Part shown: piece after piece, positions 1 through 9,713 of the stretch | How positions within the stretch are numbered: position 1 is the first letter of the stretch | Layout: every line of letters begins with the position of its first letter | Assembly (NCBI GenBank): GCA_963662375.2 | Contig: CAXXRP010000005.1 | Location: 552,750-616,749, forward strand | DNA from: UBA11612 sp963662375 | Lineage (GTDB): Bacteria > Pseudomonadota > Alphaproteobacteria > Rhodospirillales > Rhodospirillaceae | Length of the DNA: 64,000 nucleotides | Direction of reading: 5' to 3' | Made by a program: the position numbers and the translations under genes | The notes under the pieces: generated by a model | Told to the model about the DNA's origin: nothing | What the model saw: only the letters and a program-made list of their open reading frames with translations | Databases searched by the model: none

Positions 1-1
1 T

Positions 2-1180
2 ACGAATAGAAGGGACGAGGCCCTAAATATGTTTGATAAGGCGCTCTTTTTAAATCCCGATCTTCACGAAGCGTATTCAAATATCGGGGCTGTTTTTTCT
101 GACATGGGTTGGTCGAGTGCGGCCCTTTCACTGTACGACAAGGCCATTTCCCTTAATACGGATACGGCAGATCCGACAACACTGCTGTATCGTGGGGCCA
201 TCGTTCTAAGTTTGGGGCGATTAGCGGAAGGCTGGTCCCAGTACAAATACCGCTTCGATGCTCCTAACGAGCAAATTTTTCTCCGCGATATCCCGCCAGC
301 ATACTGGGATGGAGAAGACTTGACTGGGCAGAGTGTTCTTATATGGACTGAACAGGGGCTGGGCGATGAGATTTTACACGGCAGCATCCTGCCGGATGTG
401 ATCAGGCAGGCGGGCCAGTGCGTCATCGAGTGCTCCAAGCGCATGGTACCGGTGTTCGCGCGGTCGTTTCCCGCAATCCGTGTTGTCGGGTACAAAGCTT
501 CCAACATACCCGCCACATCGGCCGAAGGGATCGACTATCAAATTCCCCTAGCCAGCTTGGGCCAGCATTTCCGCTCCGACTTTGCCAGTTTCCCGCGCCA
601 CGACGGCTACCTGAAGGCCGATCCTGACAAGGCGGCCGAGCTGCGCGCGCGCTACGAAGCGCTGGCCGGAGGGCGTCGTATAGTGGGCATATCCTGGCGC
701 AGCAATAACGAGTTCTCCGGCGAAGCCAAAAGCACCGCCTTGACCGATATGGCGCCCCTTCTTCAAGCGTCCGGCGTGATGTTCGTCAATCTGCAGTACG
801 GCGATTGTACAGATGAATTGATGCAGGTGCGCGAGCAGCTGAACGTTGAGGTGATCCAGGACCCGGCGGTGGATCCCTTGGTTGATATGGATATGTTCTT
901 TGCCCAGGTGGCGGCCTTGGATCTGGTACTCAGCACCTCCAACACCACCGCCCATGTGGCCGGGTCCCAGAATATTCCGGTATGGGTGCTTCTACCTCAT
1001 GGCAAAGGCGTGGCCTGGTACTGGTTCCTGCGCCGCGCCGACAGCCCCTGGTATCCTTCCGCACGCCTAATCCGCGCAGATCACAGACTTGAGCCCGGCC
1101 AAGCGCGCTGGCTGGAGCTGGCCGAACGCACCGCCACTGAGCTCACCAGCTGGGCTGCACCTTCACCTGTCGGGGGCTAA
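2..1180 (+). CDS. TPR protein with heptosyltransferase-like C-terminal domain (5' end outside window)
   Basis: The frame stays open to the left edge, and the codons before the first Met (position 29) still read like a TPR helix, so the true start lies outside the window. Counting from that Met, residues 1-60 are tetratricopeptide repeats. From about residue 90 the protein resembles the GT9/ADP-heptose heptosyltransferase-like domain often joined to TPRs, with a glycine-rich EQGLGDEIL loop near 108-116 and an SNTTAH motif near 303. Such proteins are thought to transfer sugars to proteins or envelope glycans; the acceptor is unknown. It is a tandem paralogue of the next gene and lies upstream of a broken exported-protein gene and a type II secretion cluster, so glycosylation of a secreted protein is possible but is only inference. 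Confidence 0.75.
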   Translation, partial: TNRRDEALNMFDKALFLNPDLHEAYSNIGAVFSDMGWSSAALSLYDKAISLNTDTADPTTLLYRGAIVLSLGRLAEGWSQYKYRFDAPNEQIFLRDIPPAYWDGEDLTGQSVLIWTEQGLGDEILHGSILPDVIRQAGQCVIECSKRMVPVFARSFPAIRVVGYKASNIPATSAEGIDYQIPLASLGQHFRSDFASFPRHDGYLKADPDKAAELRARYEALAGGRRIVGISWRSNNEFSGEAKSTALTDMAPLLQASGVMFVNLQYGDCTDELMQVREQLNVEVIQDPAVDPLVDMDMFFAQVAALDLVLSTSNTTAHVAGSQNIPVWVLLPHGKGVAWYWFLRRADSPWYPSARLIRADHRLEPGQARWLELAERTATELTSWAAPSPVGG

Positions 1181-1181
1181 C

Positions 1182-2912
1182 GTGAGCCGTGCAGCTAAAA
1201 CGGGTTCCGTCGCTGAAACCTTGCAGAAAGCCCTACGTCTGCATCAAGCTGGCCAGCTGGACAAAGCCGCGCGCCTGTACGGCACTGTCCTCAAAAAAAA
1301 TCCGGACAATGGCGATGCCCTCAATCTCAAGGGTGTGGTTGCCCAAGCTCACGGCCGGCACGATGACGCCCTGGCCTTGTTCGGCCGTGCTATCACCGCC
1401 CTGCCTGACTTTGCCGATGTGCACTTTAACAAGGCCAACACCCTCAAGGCCCTGGGGCGCAACGACGATGCTCTAGCTGCTTATGCTAAGGCCATCGCCC
1501 TTAAGCCGGACTACGCCGATGCCCGGCTTAACGCCGGCACCTTGCTGCAGAAGACGGGCCGCACCACTGAGGCCATTGCCGCCTTCCGCGAGATGGCTCG
1601 GTTCTCACCAGCCGACCCCCGCGGCCACTACAGTCTCGGCGTCTGCCTCACAGAAGCCCTGCCCGCGGCAAAGAGCGAAGAGCGCGAAGCCATGACCGAG
1701 GAGGCCGACGCCGCCTTTATACGCACCGTCACTCTCAACCCCAACAACGCAGACGCCCACTTCGCTCACGCCAACCTTTACTCAAAACAAGGCAACCACG
1801 ACCGCGCCATCCAATGCAACAAAGCCGTCATCAATCTCAAACCAAACTGGCCCGAGGCCTGGAGCAATCTGGGCAGTCATCTGGAAGCTAGCGGCGACCC
1901 GGCAGCGGCGGAAGCCGCATTTGACCACGCGATAAAACTCGACCCTCGCAATACGGCCGCACTTGTTAATCGAGGCCTCTCGCAACTGGCGGGAGGGCGC
2001 CTGGACAAGGGCTGGGACGGTTACGCTCGGCGTTTCGAAACCGCCCACGCCCTGTACACAAGGCGCGATTGGCCGTGGCCCCCATGGCAAGGAGAATCCC
2101 TGGCCGGGAAAAAAATATTCGTCTGGAGCGATCAGGGCATCGGCGATGAAATTCTATACGGAAGCATGATTCCCGAAGTTATCCGGGCCGCAAACGCGTG
2201 CACCGTCGAATGCGCCTCGCGGTTGACACCGCTGTATAGGCGCTCGTTTCCCCGGGCAGATATCATCCCAAAAGACCCCGCGGCGAACACCGCTACTTTA
2301 GCTAGGGCGTTCGACTACCACTGCTCGGTTCTCGACCTCGGGAGATGGCTCCGCCGCAGCTTTAGAGCATTTCCGAACAGCAAAAGGTTCTTGTTTGCGG
2401 ACTCGCAACAAAGCGAATCTCTCCGCCAGCGCTATCGCGCGCGGTCACCCCAGGAGACACTGCTGATCGGACTATCGTGGCGCAGCGTTAACGCCATGTT
2501 CGGGCTAGAGAAAAGCCTCGATTTGGCTGATTTTATCCCGATTCTTGTCTCTCCCCGCGTCTGCTCGGTCAACCTCCAGTATGGGGCCACCCGCCAGGAA
2601 GCGGAAAAGGTTAAGGCAAAACATAATGTTAGCCTTATATGCGACGACAAAATCGACAGCCTGCTGAATCTCGACGCCTTCGCGGCCCAAATTAGCGCAT
2701 TGGACGCTGTCGTGACCATTAGTAACACAACCGCACACATGGCGGCGGCGCTTGGAGTCCCCACCTTCCTTATTGTTCCCGGCCGCAAAAAACACCTTTG
2801 GTACTGGTTCCGGCAGGGGGAGTTTAGTCCTTGGTACAGATCAGTAACGATCTTGAGGGGAGAAAGTAGCGCTGCGATAGATAAACTTTCAATATTATTT
2901 AATAATTTATAG
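1182..2912 (+). CDS. TPR protein with heptosyltransferase-like C-terminal domain
   Basis: A 576-residue protein when started at GTG 1182, two bases after the preceding stop and behind a G-rich stretch. The open frame runs further upstream, but only inside the previous gene. Residues up to about 270 form consecutive TPR units with the typical A-x-x-N-x-G spacing. From about 300 the protein matches the C-terminal domain of the preceding gene, with DQGIGDEIL near 315 and SNTTAH near 513. The two genes are a tandem duplication that has diverged mainly in TPR number. Role inferred: cytoplasmic glycosyltransferase-like enzyme with a TPR docking arm. Catalytic residues cannot be assigned with certainty and the sugar donor is unknown. 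The gene becomes AT-rich in its last codons and runs into an AT-rich intergenic region. Confidence 0.75.
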   Translation: MSRAAKTGSVAETLQKALRLHQAGQLDKAARLYGTVLKKNPDNGDALNLKGVVAQAHGRHDDALALFGRAITALPDFADVHFNKANTLKALGRNDDALAAYAKAIALKPDYADARLNAGTLLQKTGRTTEAIAAFREMARFSPADPRGHYSLGVCLTEALPAAKSEEREAMTEEADAAFIRTVTLNPNNADAHFAHANLYSKQGNHDRAIQCNKAVINLKPNWPEAWSNLGSHLEASGDPAAAEAAFDHAIKLDPRNTAALVNRGLSQLAGGRLDKGWDGYARRFETAHALYTRRDWPWPPWQGESLAGKKIFVWSDQGIGDEILYGSMIPEVIRAANACTVECASRLTPLYRRSFPRADIIPKDPAANTATLARAFDYHCSVLDLGRWLRRSFRAFPNSKRFLFADSQQSESLRQRYRARSPQETLLIGLSWRSVNAMFGLEKSLDLADFIPILVSPRVCSVNLQYGATRQEAEKVKAKHNVSLICDDKIDSLLNLDAFAAQISALDAVVTISNTTAHMAAALGVPTFLIVPGRKKHLWYWFRQGEFSPWYRSVTILRGESSAAIDKLSILFNNL

Positions 2913-3238
2913 TATTTGTGTAATTTATAATTACTTTTTACATGAATTATATTGTGGTTATGATATTAATATTGAGAGACTCTGAAATAGACTACTCTAA
3001 TAGCATCGCTCTGGGCACCGATGCGAGACGTTAGCATCGCCTTAACCACCTGCAATTGTTGCAAAACAGCAACAATCTACTCTTCTCTATTATTGCATTT
3101 GCCCATCGGGGCGGGTTGACATTTCACCTCAGCGAGGGTGTTATGTGAGTGCGCTGACGGGCGCACGGTGTCTGCCTGTCCGCAGACACGTATTAAATCT
3201 AATTAGATATTTGTAACCTTTAAGGGGATCCTGGAATC
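2913..3238 (+). promoter_or_regulatory. AT-rich leader with two inverted repeats
   Basis: No gene is seen here. The stretch separates the TPR genes from the exported-protein gene and holds two clean inverted repeats. One has 8-bp arms at 3055-3062 and 3069-3076 (ATTGTTGC / GCAACAAT); the other has 8-bp arms at 3168-3175 and 3182-3189 (GTGTCTGC / GCAGACAC). Neither is followed by a convincing T-run, so they look more like an operator and a 5'-UTR hairpin than terminators. A purine-rich AAGGGGA lies about 10 bases before the ATG at 3239. Confidence 0.4.
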
Positions 3239-4833
3239 ATGAATAAGTATCAACTCCATACGCTCGGCGGGGCGTTGCTGGCGTCGACAGCGCTCGCAGG
3301 TACCGCATACGCTGGGACCGTCGGCACTATCGCGACAGCTTAGGTGCTTCTGGTTCGTCGATTTCGGCTACGACTCAGAGTATTGCCAACACGATTTTCT
3401 CCACCACTGCTGCGACAGCAAACGCGGTAGCTTTCAGCGGTGCCAGCGACAGTACCTCTCACCTTGCCGTTGCCTTCGCCAATAGGTTTGCGGTCAGCAC
3501 GGGCCTGAGGTCAACGATGTTCAACGTCACGATTGATTTTACCGGCGCCACACTTGTCACTACGTCGGCGCCCACGATCAGTGGGCTGGTGTCACACAAC
3601 GGCGCGACAACGACCTTTACCGCTACCATCATGGCCCCATGCGCCAGCACCACGCCGCTGGTGAACAAGATCCTCTTGTCTAACTGTTCAATAAGCGGCG
3701 AACCGAAGACGGAAATCTGGGCCTCGATCGCGATGCAGTGACGGGTACCGCCGCGTTTATCGGCGGATTGCAGCTGGACGGGGTAGTATTTAATAACGCG
3801 TCCGGCCTTGCCACAGCGGGTGGAACCATCTCGCTAAGCGGAACGGTGTACGACCGTGCCAACCCGAATATCGTCATCGAGACAATTACTTCCGGTGCCG
3901 TGATTACCTCTGCGGACCCGGGGAAAACAACGATAACTGCCGGGGCCACTGCTACAACCAACGCGGCGACGACACCAACGGCCTTCTCCTCCTTCCAGGC
4001 ACCGTTTAACGGCGGCCTCACCATGACTTTGGCCACCGTCGCTATTACTTCGAACGGGGCACTGGGTACAAACTTGGCGTCAGTTGTTGTGCCGGACGGA
4101 GGAGCCATGGGCGACGATTACCTTATCGGATCATCGAGTGTCGCGATCACGGTTACGTCCGCCGCATTTAGCGATGACGCGGCGGCGTCGGCAACACTGT
4201 CCAACCCGGGTGGCCAACCCGGCCAACCTTGTCACGCTTTGGCCGGCGGCATTCTCTTCTGGGGTCGCGACTTTTAATTTAAATCAAGCGACCTCGACCT
4301 ACACTGGTGTCCACTCTGTTCAGACAGTCTCGCTGGTTTTCGATGGTACGACCGCAATTAATCAGGCTTCAGCGGGCACCGTTTCCGTTGTCTACGGATC
4401 AGGTGGAGCAGGTGGTAACAGTGTTGCGGCTGCTGCCGAAGCATCAGGTACCACGGCGGCCATCGCCGCCGGTGGGTTCCAGGCGGAATTCAATACTGCG
4501 CAGGCTACGGGCGGTGACTTTGGGTCGTACATCCGCATCCACAATAATGGTGCTGCGGCTGGTGCCGTGACTATTACGGTACTGAACGATGCTACAGGCG
4601 CGTCCTTGGGCACCTACACGACCGGCAGTATTGCTGTTGGTCAGACGCTGCAGGTGGACATGCCAACCATCGAAACCGGCGCGAGTATCACTTCTCCGTC
4701 GGGTCAGTACACGCTTCAATTAGCCGGCCCGATCGTCGGTTACGCGCAGCACGTGCTGTACAACTCCACTACAGGACAGTTCACTGATCTGTCCGCCTTC
4801 CGGAATGCAGGTAGCACCCGAAACCAGCCGTAG
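3239..4833 (+). pseudogene. Exported Thr/Ala/Gly-rich surface-type protein, frameshifted
   Basis: ATG 3239 follows an AAGGGGA ribosome site and opens a clear Sec signal peptide (basic start, hydrophobic core, AYA-like cleavage region), but the frame hits TAG at 3341. Sense-like sequence continues in three further segments: about 3343-3700 in frame 1, about 3700-4205 in frame 0, and about 4205-4833 in frame 1. Each is rich in Thr, Ala, Gly, Val and Asn with little Cys or Lys, as expected for a secreted beta-rich or S-layer-like protein of about 525 residues. Joining them needs two single-base losses and one compensating gain. The C-terminal third is the longest intact piece. It lies directly upstream of the type II secretion cluster, so it may once have been a substrate. 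I do not recognise a named family. Sequencing error is possible, but the neighbouring 9 kb has none. Confidence 0.7.
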
Positions 4834-4871
4834 TTTCTTTAACTACGCTTTGGTGTATCCGGGCGTGAATT

Positions 4872-4904
4872 GAGGGAGGGTGAGAAATCACCCTCCCTCT
4901 TTTC
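4872..4904 (+). terminator. Strong intrinsic terminator
   Basis: A perfect 12-bp stem (4872-4883 with 4888-4899) closed by a GAAA tetraloop and followed by a short T-run. It ends the surface-protein transcript and insulates the secretion cluster downstream. Confidence 0.9.
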
Positions 4905-5021
4905 TTTGCCTTTTACCAGTGCCGTCACAACCGAGCGTGACATTGATGTAAGGCGGAGATCTCTCCAGGCACGCTATAGTGTGCGGCACACTGCGGAAGA
5001 CTCATCGTCATAGACCGGATC

Positions 5022-6239
5022 ATGTCGCAGCCCTACCAGTATGAAGCTATCGATAGCGCCGGGCGGGCGCTGGTCGGCAAGGTCGATGCCAGTCACGCCC
5101 GCGACGCGCAGCGTACATTAGAACGACGCGGCCTAACGCTCCTCAGCCTGTCTGCCGCCGACCGTGAGCCCCTGAAGGCTGGGGCCATGTCGTTTTTCCA
5201 GAGAAGTGTCACCGCACAGGACCGCATCCTGGCGCTCAAGCAACTGGCTTTACTCCTGCGCTCCGGTGTCCCCCTGGTTCAGGCCATAAGCACTTTGAAG
5301 AACCAAGCGTCTCATCCCACTCTGTCCAAAGCATTTAACGGCATGGAAAAACGTCTGCGCGGCGGTGAAGCATTCACGACGGCGCTAACCTCGGCCATGC
5401 CGTCGCTCCCGGGATATGTCTACCAATTGGCCGCCGCGGGCGAGGCCATCGGGCATTTGGGACAATCCCTAGAAGACGCGGCCAATCAAATGACGTACGA
5501 CCGCCAAATGCGCCAAGACATTCGCAATGCGCTCACCTATCCGGCTATTCTGATCGTCACGGGAATCGCCGCAGTGTTCTTTATTTTCATCGTCGTCGTA
5601 CCGCGGTTCTCAGCCATGCTTTCATCAAACAAGGAGCCGCTGCCTTGGATTTCCGCCGTAGTGCTCGAGACCGGCTTGTTCTTCAACGACCATAAAACCC
5701 TTATTCTCGCCGCGGCAGCCGCGGCGCTGGGCGCCGTTTGGTATATTGCCCACAATCCCCGGCACATGGCACAGGTTCGCGAAATCGTCAGCCGGCTTCC
5801 GTTGGTCGGCGCGTGGTTGCGCGATGCGGAGGTCGCACGGTGGGCCTCGATGCTGGGCACCATGCTCCGCAACGGCGTCGACCTAATCAAAGGCCTGACC
5901 CTCGCACGCGATGCCGTTAACCTTCACAGCCTCCGCGGCCGCCTTGATCAAGCGACCAAACTGGTGCGAACCGGCCATTCGCTATCCTCGGCTATCGCAA
6001 GTCAGCACGCGTTCTCCGAAACCGCGCTAAGCCTCATCCAGGTGGGAGAAGAATCTGGTGAATTGCCGTCCATGCTGCAATCTTTGTCGCAACTTTACGA
6101 AGATACAGCGCGTCAGCGTATGAAGCAGTTCTTGCTGATGCTGGAGCCGGCGGCGATCCTGTTTATTGGGGTGTTCATCGGTGGCATCGTTGCGGCGATT
6201 ATGTTAGCTATTACCAGTGTTAATCAAGTCGCGCTCTAG
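5022..6239 (+). CDS. gspF: Type II secretion inner-membrane platform protein GspF
   Basis: The 405-residue length is the usual one for the GspF/PilC family. Two homologous cytoplasmic T2SSF domains (about 65-185 and 265-385) alternate with membrane segments near 168-190, 226-243 and 370-395. The conserved LKQLALLLRSGVPL and GEESGEL-type motifs are visible. GspF is the polytopic core of the assembly platform and interacts with GspE and GspL. It is the first gene of a tightly packed cluster running to gspD. The usual upstream partner gspE is missing; a terminator and a broken surface-protein gene lie there instead. Confidence 0.93.
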   Translation: MSQPYQYEAIDSAGRALVGKVDASHARDAQRTLERRGLTLLSLSAADREPLKAGAMSFFQRSVTAQDRILALKQLALLLRSGVPLVQAISTLKNQASHPTLSKAFNGMEKRLRGGEAFTTALTSAMPSLPGYVYQLAAAGEAIGHLGQSLEDAANQMTYDRQMRQDIRNALTYPAILIVTGIAAVFFIFIVVVPRFSAMLSSNKEPLPWISAVVLETGLFFNDHKTLILAAAAAALGAVWYIAHNPRHMAQVREIVSRLPLVGAWLRDAEVARWASMLGTMLRNGVDLIKGLTLARDAVNLHSLRGRLDQATKLVRTGHSLSSAIASQHAFSETALSLIQVGEESGELPSMLQSLSQLYEDTARQRMKQFLLMLEPAAILFIGVFIGGIVAAIMLAITSVNQVAL

Positions 6240-6240
6240 C

Positions 6241-6735
6241 ATGGAAAACTTTCCTAGCAGCTGCAAATTCGCGCGACAAACTGTCGCATCGGCTTGCCGC
6301 TCGGCAGGCTTCACTTTGCTCGAGATGCTTGTGGTGCTTGTCATCATGGGGCTGCTCGCGGCCTTGGTTGGGCCACAATTGCTGGGACGTGTGGACACGT
6401 CGCGGGTGATAGCCGCGGAAACGCAAGTGCGAATGATCAAGGGCGCGTTGGACACGATGCGTCTTGATATCGGGCGCTATCCAACCAAGGAGGAAGCGCT
6501 TAACCTTTTGGATGTTCCACCAAAAGATGAGCGCACAGCCCGCAAGTGGCAAGGTCCCTATCTGGTCGAAGGCGTTCCACCCGACCCTTGGGGTTCTCCA
6601 TATCAATACAATCCCGTATCCGGCTCCTCCATCGCTATATTCAGTTACGGCGCCGATGGCCAGGCCGGGGGTGAGGGTCTTAATGAAGACGTGGGCATAT
6701 TTCCGAGAACCGTTGCAGCGAGCGGCCAGAAATAA
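6241..6735 (+). CDS. gspG: Type II secretion major pseudopilin GspG
   Basis: The prepilin peptidase site SAG/FTLLEM places cleavage after Gly23 if translation starts at ATG 6241, one base after the gspF stop. An in-frame ATG at 6217 would overlap gspF and lengthen the leader. Mature position 5 is Glu, followed by a hydrophobic helix and a pseudopilin C-terminal domain with DPWGSPYQY and the GADGQAGGEG-type calcium-loop region characteristic of GspG. It polymerises into the periplasmic pseudopilus that drives substrate through GspD. Length (164 aa) is normal. Confidence 0.93.
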   Translation: MENFPSSCKFARQTVASACRSAGFTLLEMLVVLVIMGLLAALVGPQLLGRVDTSRVIAAETQVRMIKGALDTMRLDIGRYPTKEEALNLLDVPPKDERTARKWQGPYLVEGVPPDPWGSPYQYNPVSGSSIAIFSYGADGQAGGEGLNEDVGIFPRTVAASGQK

Positions 6736-7237
6736 ACTCTTCGGCCGCGGGTTTACATTGTTGGAGATGTTGGTCGTGCTGTTCATTGTCGGCATTACGA
6801 GCGCCGTCGTCCTCCCGCGCCTTCCTCTCGTGGCCGATAGTCTAGATTTTGCGCTCAAGCGGCAAAGTTTCGAGCAGGCGCTGAACGGCCTCGCCTATCG
6901 GGCTTATTTGGACAGTCAGGACTTTGTCCTCGCGGGACGCTATGGCTCTCTCGGTCGCATACCCGGTCAAAACGGCCCCGGCTCATCCCGCCGGTCTTTC
7001 CGCACAGACCTGAGGACCCTGCCGGCCTCTGACGAGAGTCGGGAACTCCTACCGCCGGTCGTTGCCGCCAATGTCGCGCCGCTGCTGCCCGAGGGCTGGG
7101 AACTTGTGGTTGCCGAGCCGATCTATTTCCGCGGCTCGGGGTTCTGCACGGGTGGCAGCGTCGAATTGATTATCGGGCGATTGCGGTATGACTATGTGCT
7201 CAATCCATCGTCATGCGAAGCGGCGCTTGTGGACTAG
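6683..7237 (+). CDS. gspH: Type II secretion minor pseudopilin GspH
   Basis: Start chosen at ATG 6683, which sits about 6 bases after GTGAGGG and overlaps the end of gspG by 53 bases. This gives a 22-residue basic leader before RG/FTLLEM. The 184-residue product has one N-terminal helix and a short beta-rich domain; Cys residues near the C-terminus could form a disulphide. GspH is a minor pseudopilin near the pseudopilus tip. The open frame extends further upstream inside gspG, but that part has no leader character. Confidence 0.85.
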   Translation: MKTWAYFREPLQRAARNKLFGRGFTLLEMLVVLFIVGITSAVVLPRLPLVADSLDFALKRQSFEQALNGLAYRAYLDSQDFVLAGRYGSLGRIPGQNGPGSSRRSFRTDLRTLPASDESRELLPPVVAANVAPLLPEGWELVVAEPIYFRGSGFCTGGSVELIIGRLRYDYVLNPSSCEAALVD

Positions 7238-7242
7238 GCGTT

Positions 7243-7692
7243 ATGGGACAAAAAAACCCGATCGCCCGGCCAGCTGAAAGCGGCTTTACCTTGCTCGAAG
7301 CCCTTGTCGCCTTGACTCTCCTTGGTCTGGCGCTGGTGCCGATGGTCTCCTTCATATCAGAGTCGGCCAGCCAATTGGAAAGGGTGGCCGACCGCAATGA
7401 ACGCAGCTTGGCCCTGCAAGCCGCGGTCGCACTGCTCGACCCGTTTAACCCTATGGAAAACCCACAAGGAGAGGAGTCTCTGGGGCGGGACTTGACAGTC
7501 AGATGGAGTAGCTCCCTTACGGTTACGCCTAGTGAAGGGCCGCAATTCGGTGTTGGTCTGCCGGGGTTTCGCGTCGGCTTCTACGATGTTCGCGTATCCC
7601 TCCTTCGGCGCAATTCGGACCCCTGGCTAGAGTTCAATATGCGGAAGGTCGGATATAAAAAAATCAGCTCTGGACAGCTTTTCGGAAATTAA
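7243..7692 (+). CDS. gspI: Type II secretion minor pseudopilin GspI
   Basis: From ATG 7243 the leader is 14 residues ending ESG/FTLLEALVAL, a classic GspI N-terminus (Glu5 present, EALVAL motif). An alternative in-frame start at 7213 overlaps gspH. The product is 149 residues. GspI is expected to nucleate the tip complex with GspJ and GspK, whose genes follow immediately. Confidence 0.88.
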   Translation: MGQKNPIARPAESGFTLLEALVALTLLGLALVPMVSFISESASQLERVADRNERSLALQAAVALLDPFNPMENPQGEESLGRDLTVRWSSSLTVTPSEGPQFGVGLPGFRVGFYDVRVSLLRRNSDPWLEFNMRKVGYKKISSGQLFGN

Positions 7693-7700
7693 ACTCACCG

Positions 7701-8321
7701 ATGGGAATCTTCGTTGAAAAACCGATCACGCGCGGCTTCACCCTTCTGGAGGTGTTAGTGGTGCTCGTCATCACCAGCCTGATTTCGGTCGTGTTGATAC
7801 AAGGCTTCGCCTTGATACTCGGAGCCAGAAATAGCGTGCAGAATAAAATCGTTGGGCTGGAGCAAGTCATTCTCAAGAAAAGCATTTTCCTTGAGCCGTT
7901 ACGGGGCGTTCTGCCCGACTATCCCAATCGACCGAACATCTTTCACGGAGAAACTCAAGCCGTTCGTGGATTAACCATACGGCCCTTGCAAAGTCGCCTT
8001 GGGACACCTGTCGGCTTTTCGATGTCTTTGGCCTACGACTCCCGGCGCGACGAAACGGAGCTGATCTATCAGGAACAAGGCTTCGCATCTCAGGCCATAG
8101 GCCGATGGGACGGTTCGGGAGGGGCGTTCCGGTACCGGGATCAGAGGGGTCCATGGCTAGACGCATGGCCGCCGAACGCTGAAGTTTCGCAAACGCCTTG
8201 GCTGATACAATTGGATATGGGCACGGGATTTCCCTCTAGCCTGGTTGTCGCTATCGATGGTCCCCACCAGCGCGTGTTGCGTATTGAGGACCTTTTTTTC
8301 GGCAATAGTGGTACGCGATAG
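7701..8321 (+). CDS. gspJ: Type II secretion minor pseudopilin GspJ
   Basis: A 206-residue protein with leader MGIFVEKPITRG then FTLLEVLVVLV, Glu5 present. It starts 9 bases after gspI. The globular domain is beta-rich, and size and position match GspJ, which binds GspI and GspK at the pseudopilus tip. No frame disruption. Confidence 0.88.
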   Translation: MGIFVEKPITRGFTLLEVLVVLVITSLISVVLIQGFALILGARNSVQNKIVGLEQVILKKSIFLEPLRGVLPDYPNRPNIFHGETQAVRGLTIRPLQSRLGTPVGFSMSLAYDSRRDETELIYQEQGFASQAIGRWDGSGGAFRYRDQRGPWLDAWPPNAEVSQTPWLIQLDMGTGFPSSLVVAIDGPHQRVLRIEDLFFGNSGTR

Positions 8322-8591
8322 CAGTGGCGATACCTCTCGCGGGGCGTCATATTGAGTCGCACGTGACCGGCGCTAAGGCCTTCATGAATCACGTATATTC
8401 CGAGTCTACCCTAACAATCTTTTAACTCCTGATGCGTGCCGTCGAGCGATACCATGCCTGAGTCTCACCTTGGGGCGCCGGGTGCCCTTAGGACGGTAAC
8501 ACCCCTTCGGGTTAATGCCACTCGGCAAACGAGCCGGATCGATGAGTGCCTGCGACTGCCTGCATTGGGAACCACGGTGATAGCTCCAAAA

Positions 8592-9713
8592 ATGGCTACA
8601 GCGACCTACTATACCGGCAGAGCAGATGCCGATAAGACCAAAGGATTTGTACTCCCTCTTACCCTTTGGGTTATCGCGCTTTTTGGCTTAGGCGTTGCCG
8701 CCATCAATACATGGGTGTCGACAGCGGTTGAAAACGCAAGGACTCTTCAGCAGAAGGCCGAGGCGGACCTGGCGTCCGCTGACATACAAAATGAACTGGT
8801 CTATGCCATGGCGACGCGCCCAATGAGTCCGCGCGGTCTAGAGGTGGGAACGGATCTGGCCGGCCCCAACCCGGCGGACATTATGTCGATCATGTCATCA
8901 AACTTTGAGTCTTCGGACTCTATAGCTTTTGACGGACGGCCTTATATTCCGGAAAGCAACGCAAACTACATGATCCACCTCCAAGATGGCCGCGGATTGA
9001 TGAAACTGCAATTCACCAGACCGGAGGCTCTTCGCCGCTTACTCGCTCTATTCAACGTTTCCCAAGCCTTACGGAATCGTTTGCCGGATACCCTGGCGGA
9101 CTGGATCGATGACGACGATTTGACGCGCTTATCAGGCGCGGAGAAATCCGACTATGAGAGGCGCCGGCGTTTACCGCCCACGAACGGCAATCTGCTCACG
9201 CCGATGGAAGCACAAAATATATTAGGCTGGGACGAAGTTCCCGAAATATGGGAAGCGGATCTGCGTTCGCCGGTCTTTTCGACATGTCGGACTACCGGAT
9301 TTAATCCCAACACCGCTCCAGAAGCCGTCTTGCTATCGTATGTTTCAGGCCTCACCGAAGACGCGGTGAAGCGAGTCATTGATCAGCGCCAGGCTACGCC
9401 TTTTCGTCATGCTCGGGAGTTCATGGCCGCAGCGGGTTTTCTCACACCAGCTGAACCGTTTTTCTTCTCGGTCGTGCCCGGCAATTGCGTCATTGTCGAC
9501 GTGGTGCATCGCGAGTCTAATCACCGCACTCGCTTTTCACTTTCTCTTGTTCCTACAAGTCAAAACAAACCCTGGCAGGTGGATTATGCCGTTGAAATAC
9601 CTTCACGATTTAGCGGAACGTCTGATGGGATTGGTCCGCAGCTCGCTTTCCCAGCCCCCGAAACGATTAATCCAAGCGGCGAGTGGGATAACCGAGTTAG
9701 CGGGCTCCGATAG
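8592..9713 (+). CDS. gspK: Type II secretion minor pseudopilin GspK
   Basis: The pseudopilin-like segment is TKG/FVLPLTLWVIALF. The residue at mature position 5 is not Glu, which is known to distinguish GspK from the other pseudopilins. ATG 8592 gives an 18-residue leader. A GTG at 8436 in the same frame would add 52 residues without a basic leader and seems less likely, although the ATG has no clear Shine-Dalgarno either. The large domain carries the alpha-helical insert typical of GspK, including DTLADWIDDD near 158-167 and the FNPNTAPEAVL helix-hairpin region near 238. GspK caps the pseudopilus. The 270 bases before it (8322-8591) hold nothing recognisable. Confidence 0.87.
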   Translation: MATATYYTGRADADKTKGFVLPLTLWVIALFGLGVAAINTWVSTAVENARTLQQKAEADLASADIQNELVYAMATRPMSPRGLEVGTDLAGPNPADIMSIMSSNFESSDSIAFDGRPYIPESNANYMIHLQDGRGLMKLQFTRPEALRRLLALFNVSQALRNRLPDTLADWIDDDDLTRLSGAEKSDYERRRRLPPTNGNLLTPMEAQNILGWDEVPEIWEADLRSPVFSTCRTTGFNPNTAPEAVLLSYVSGLTEDAVKRVIDQRQATPFRHAREFMAAAGFLTPAEPFFFSVVPGNCVIVDVVHRESNHRTRFSLSLVPTSQNKPWQVDYAVEIPSRFSGTSDGIGPQLAFPAPETINPSGEWDNRVSGLR

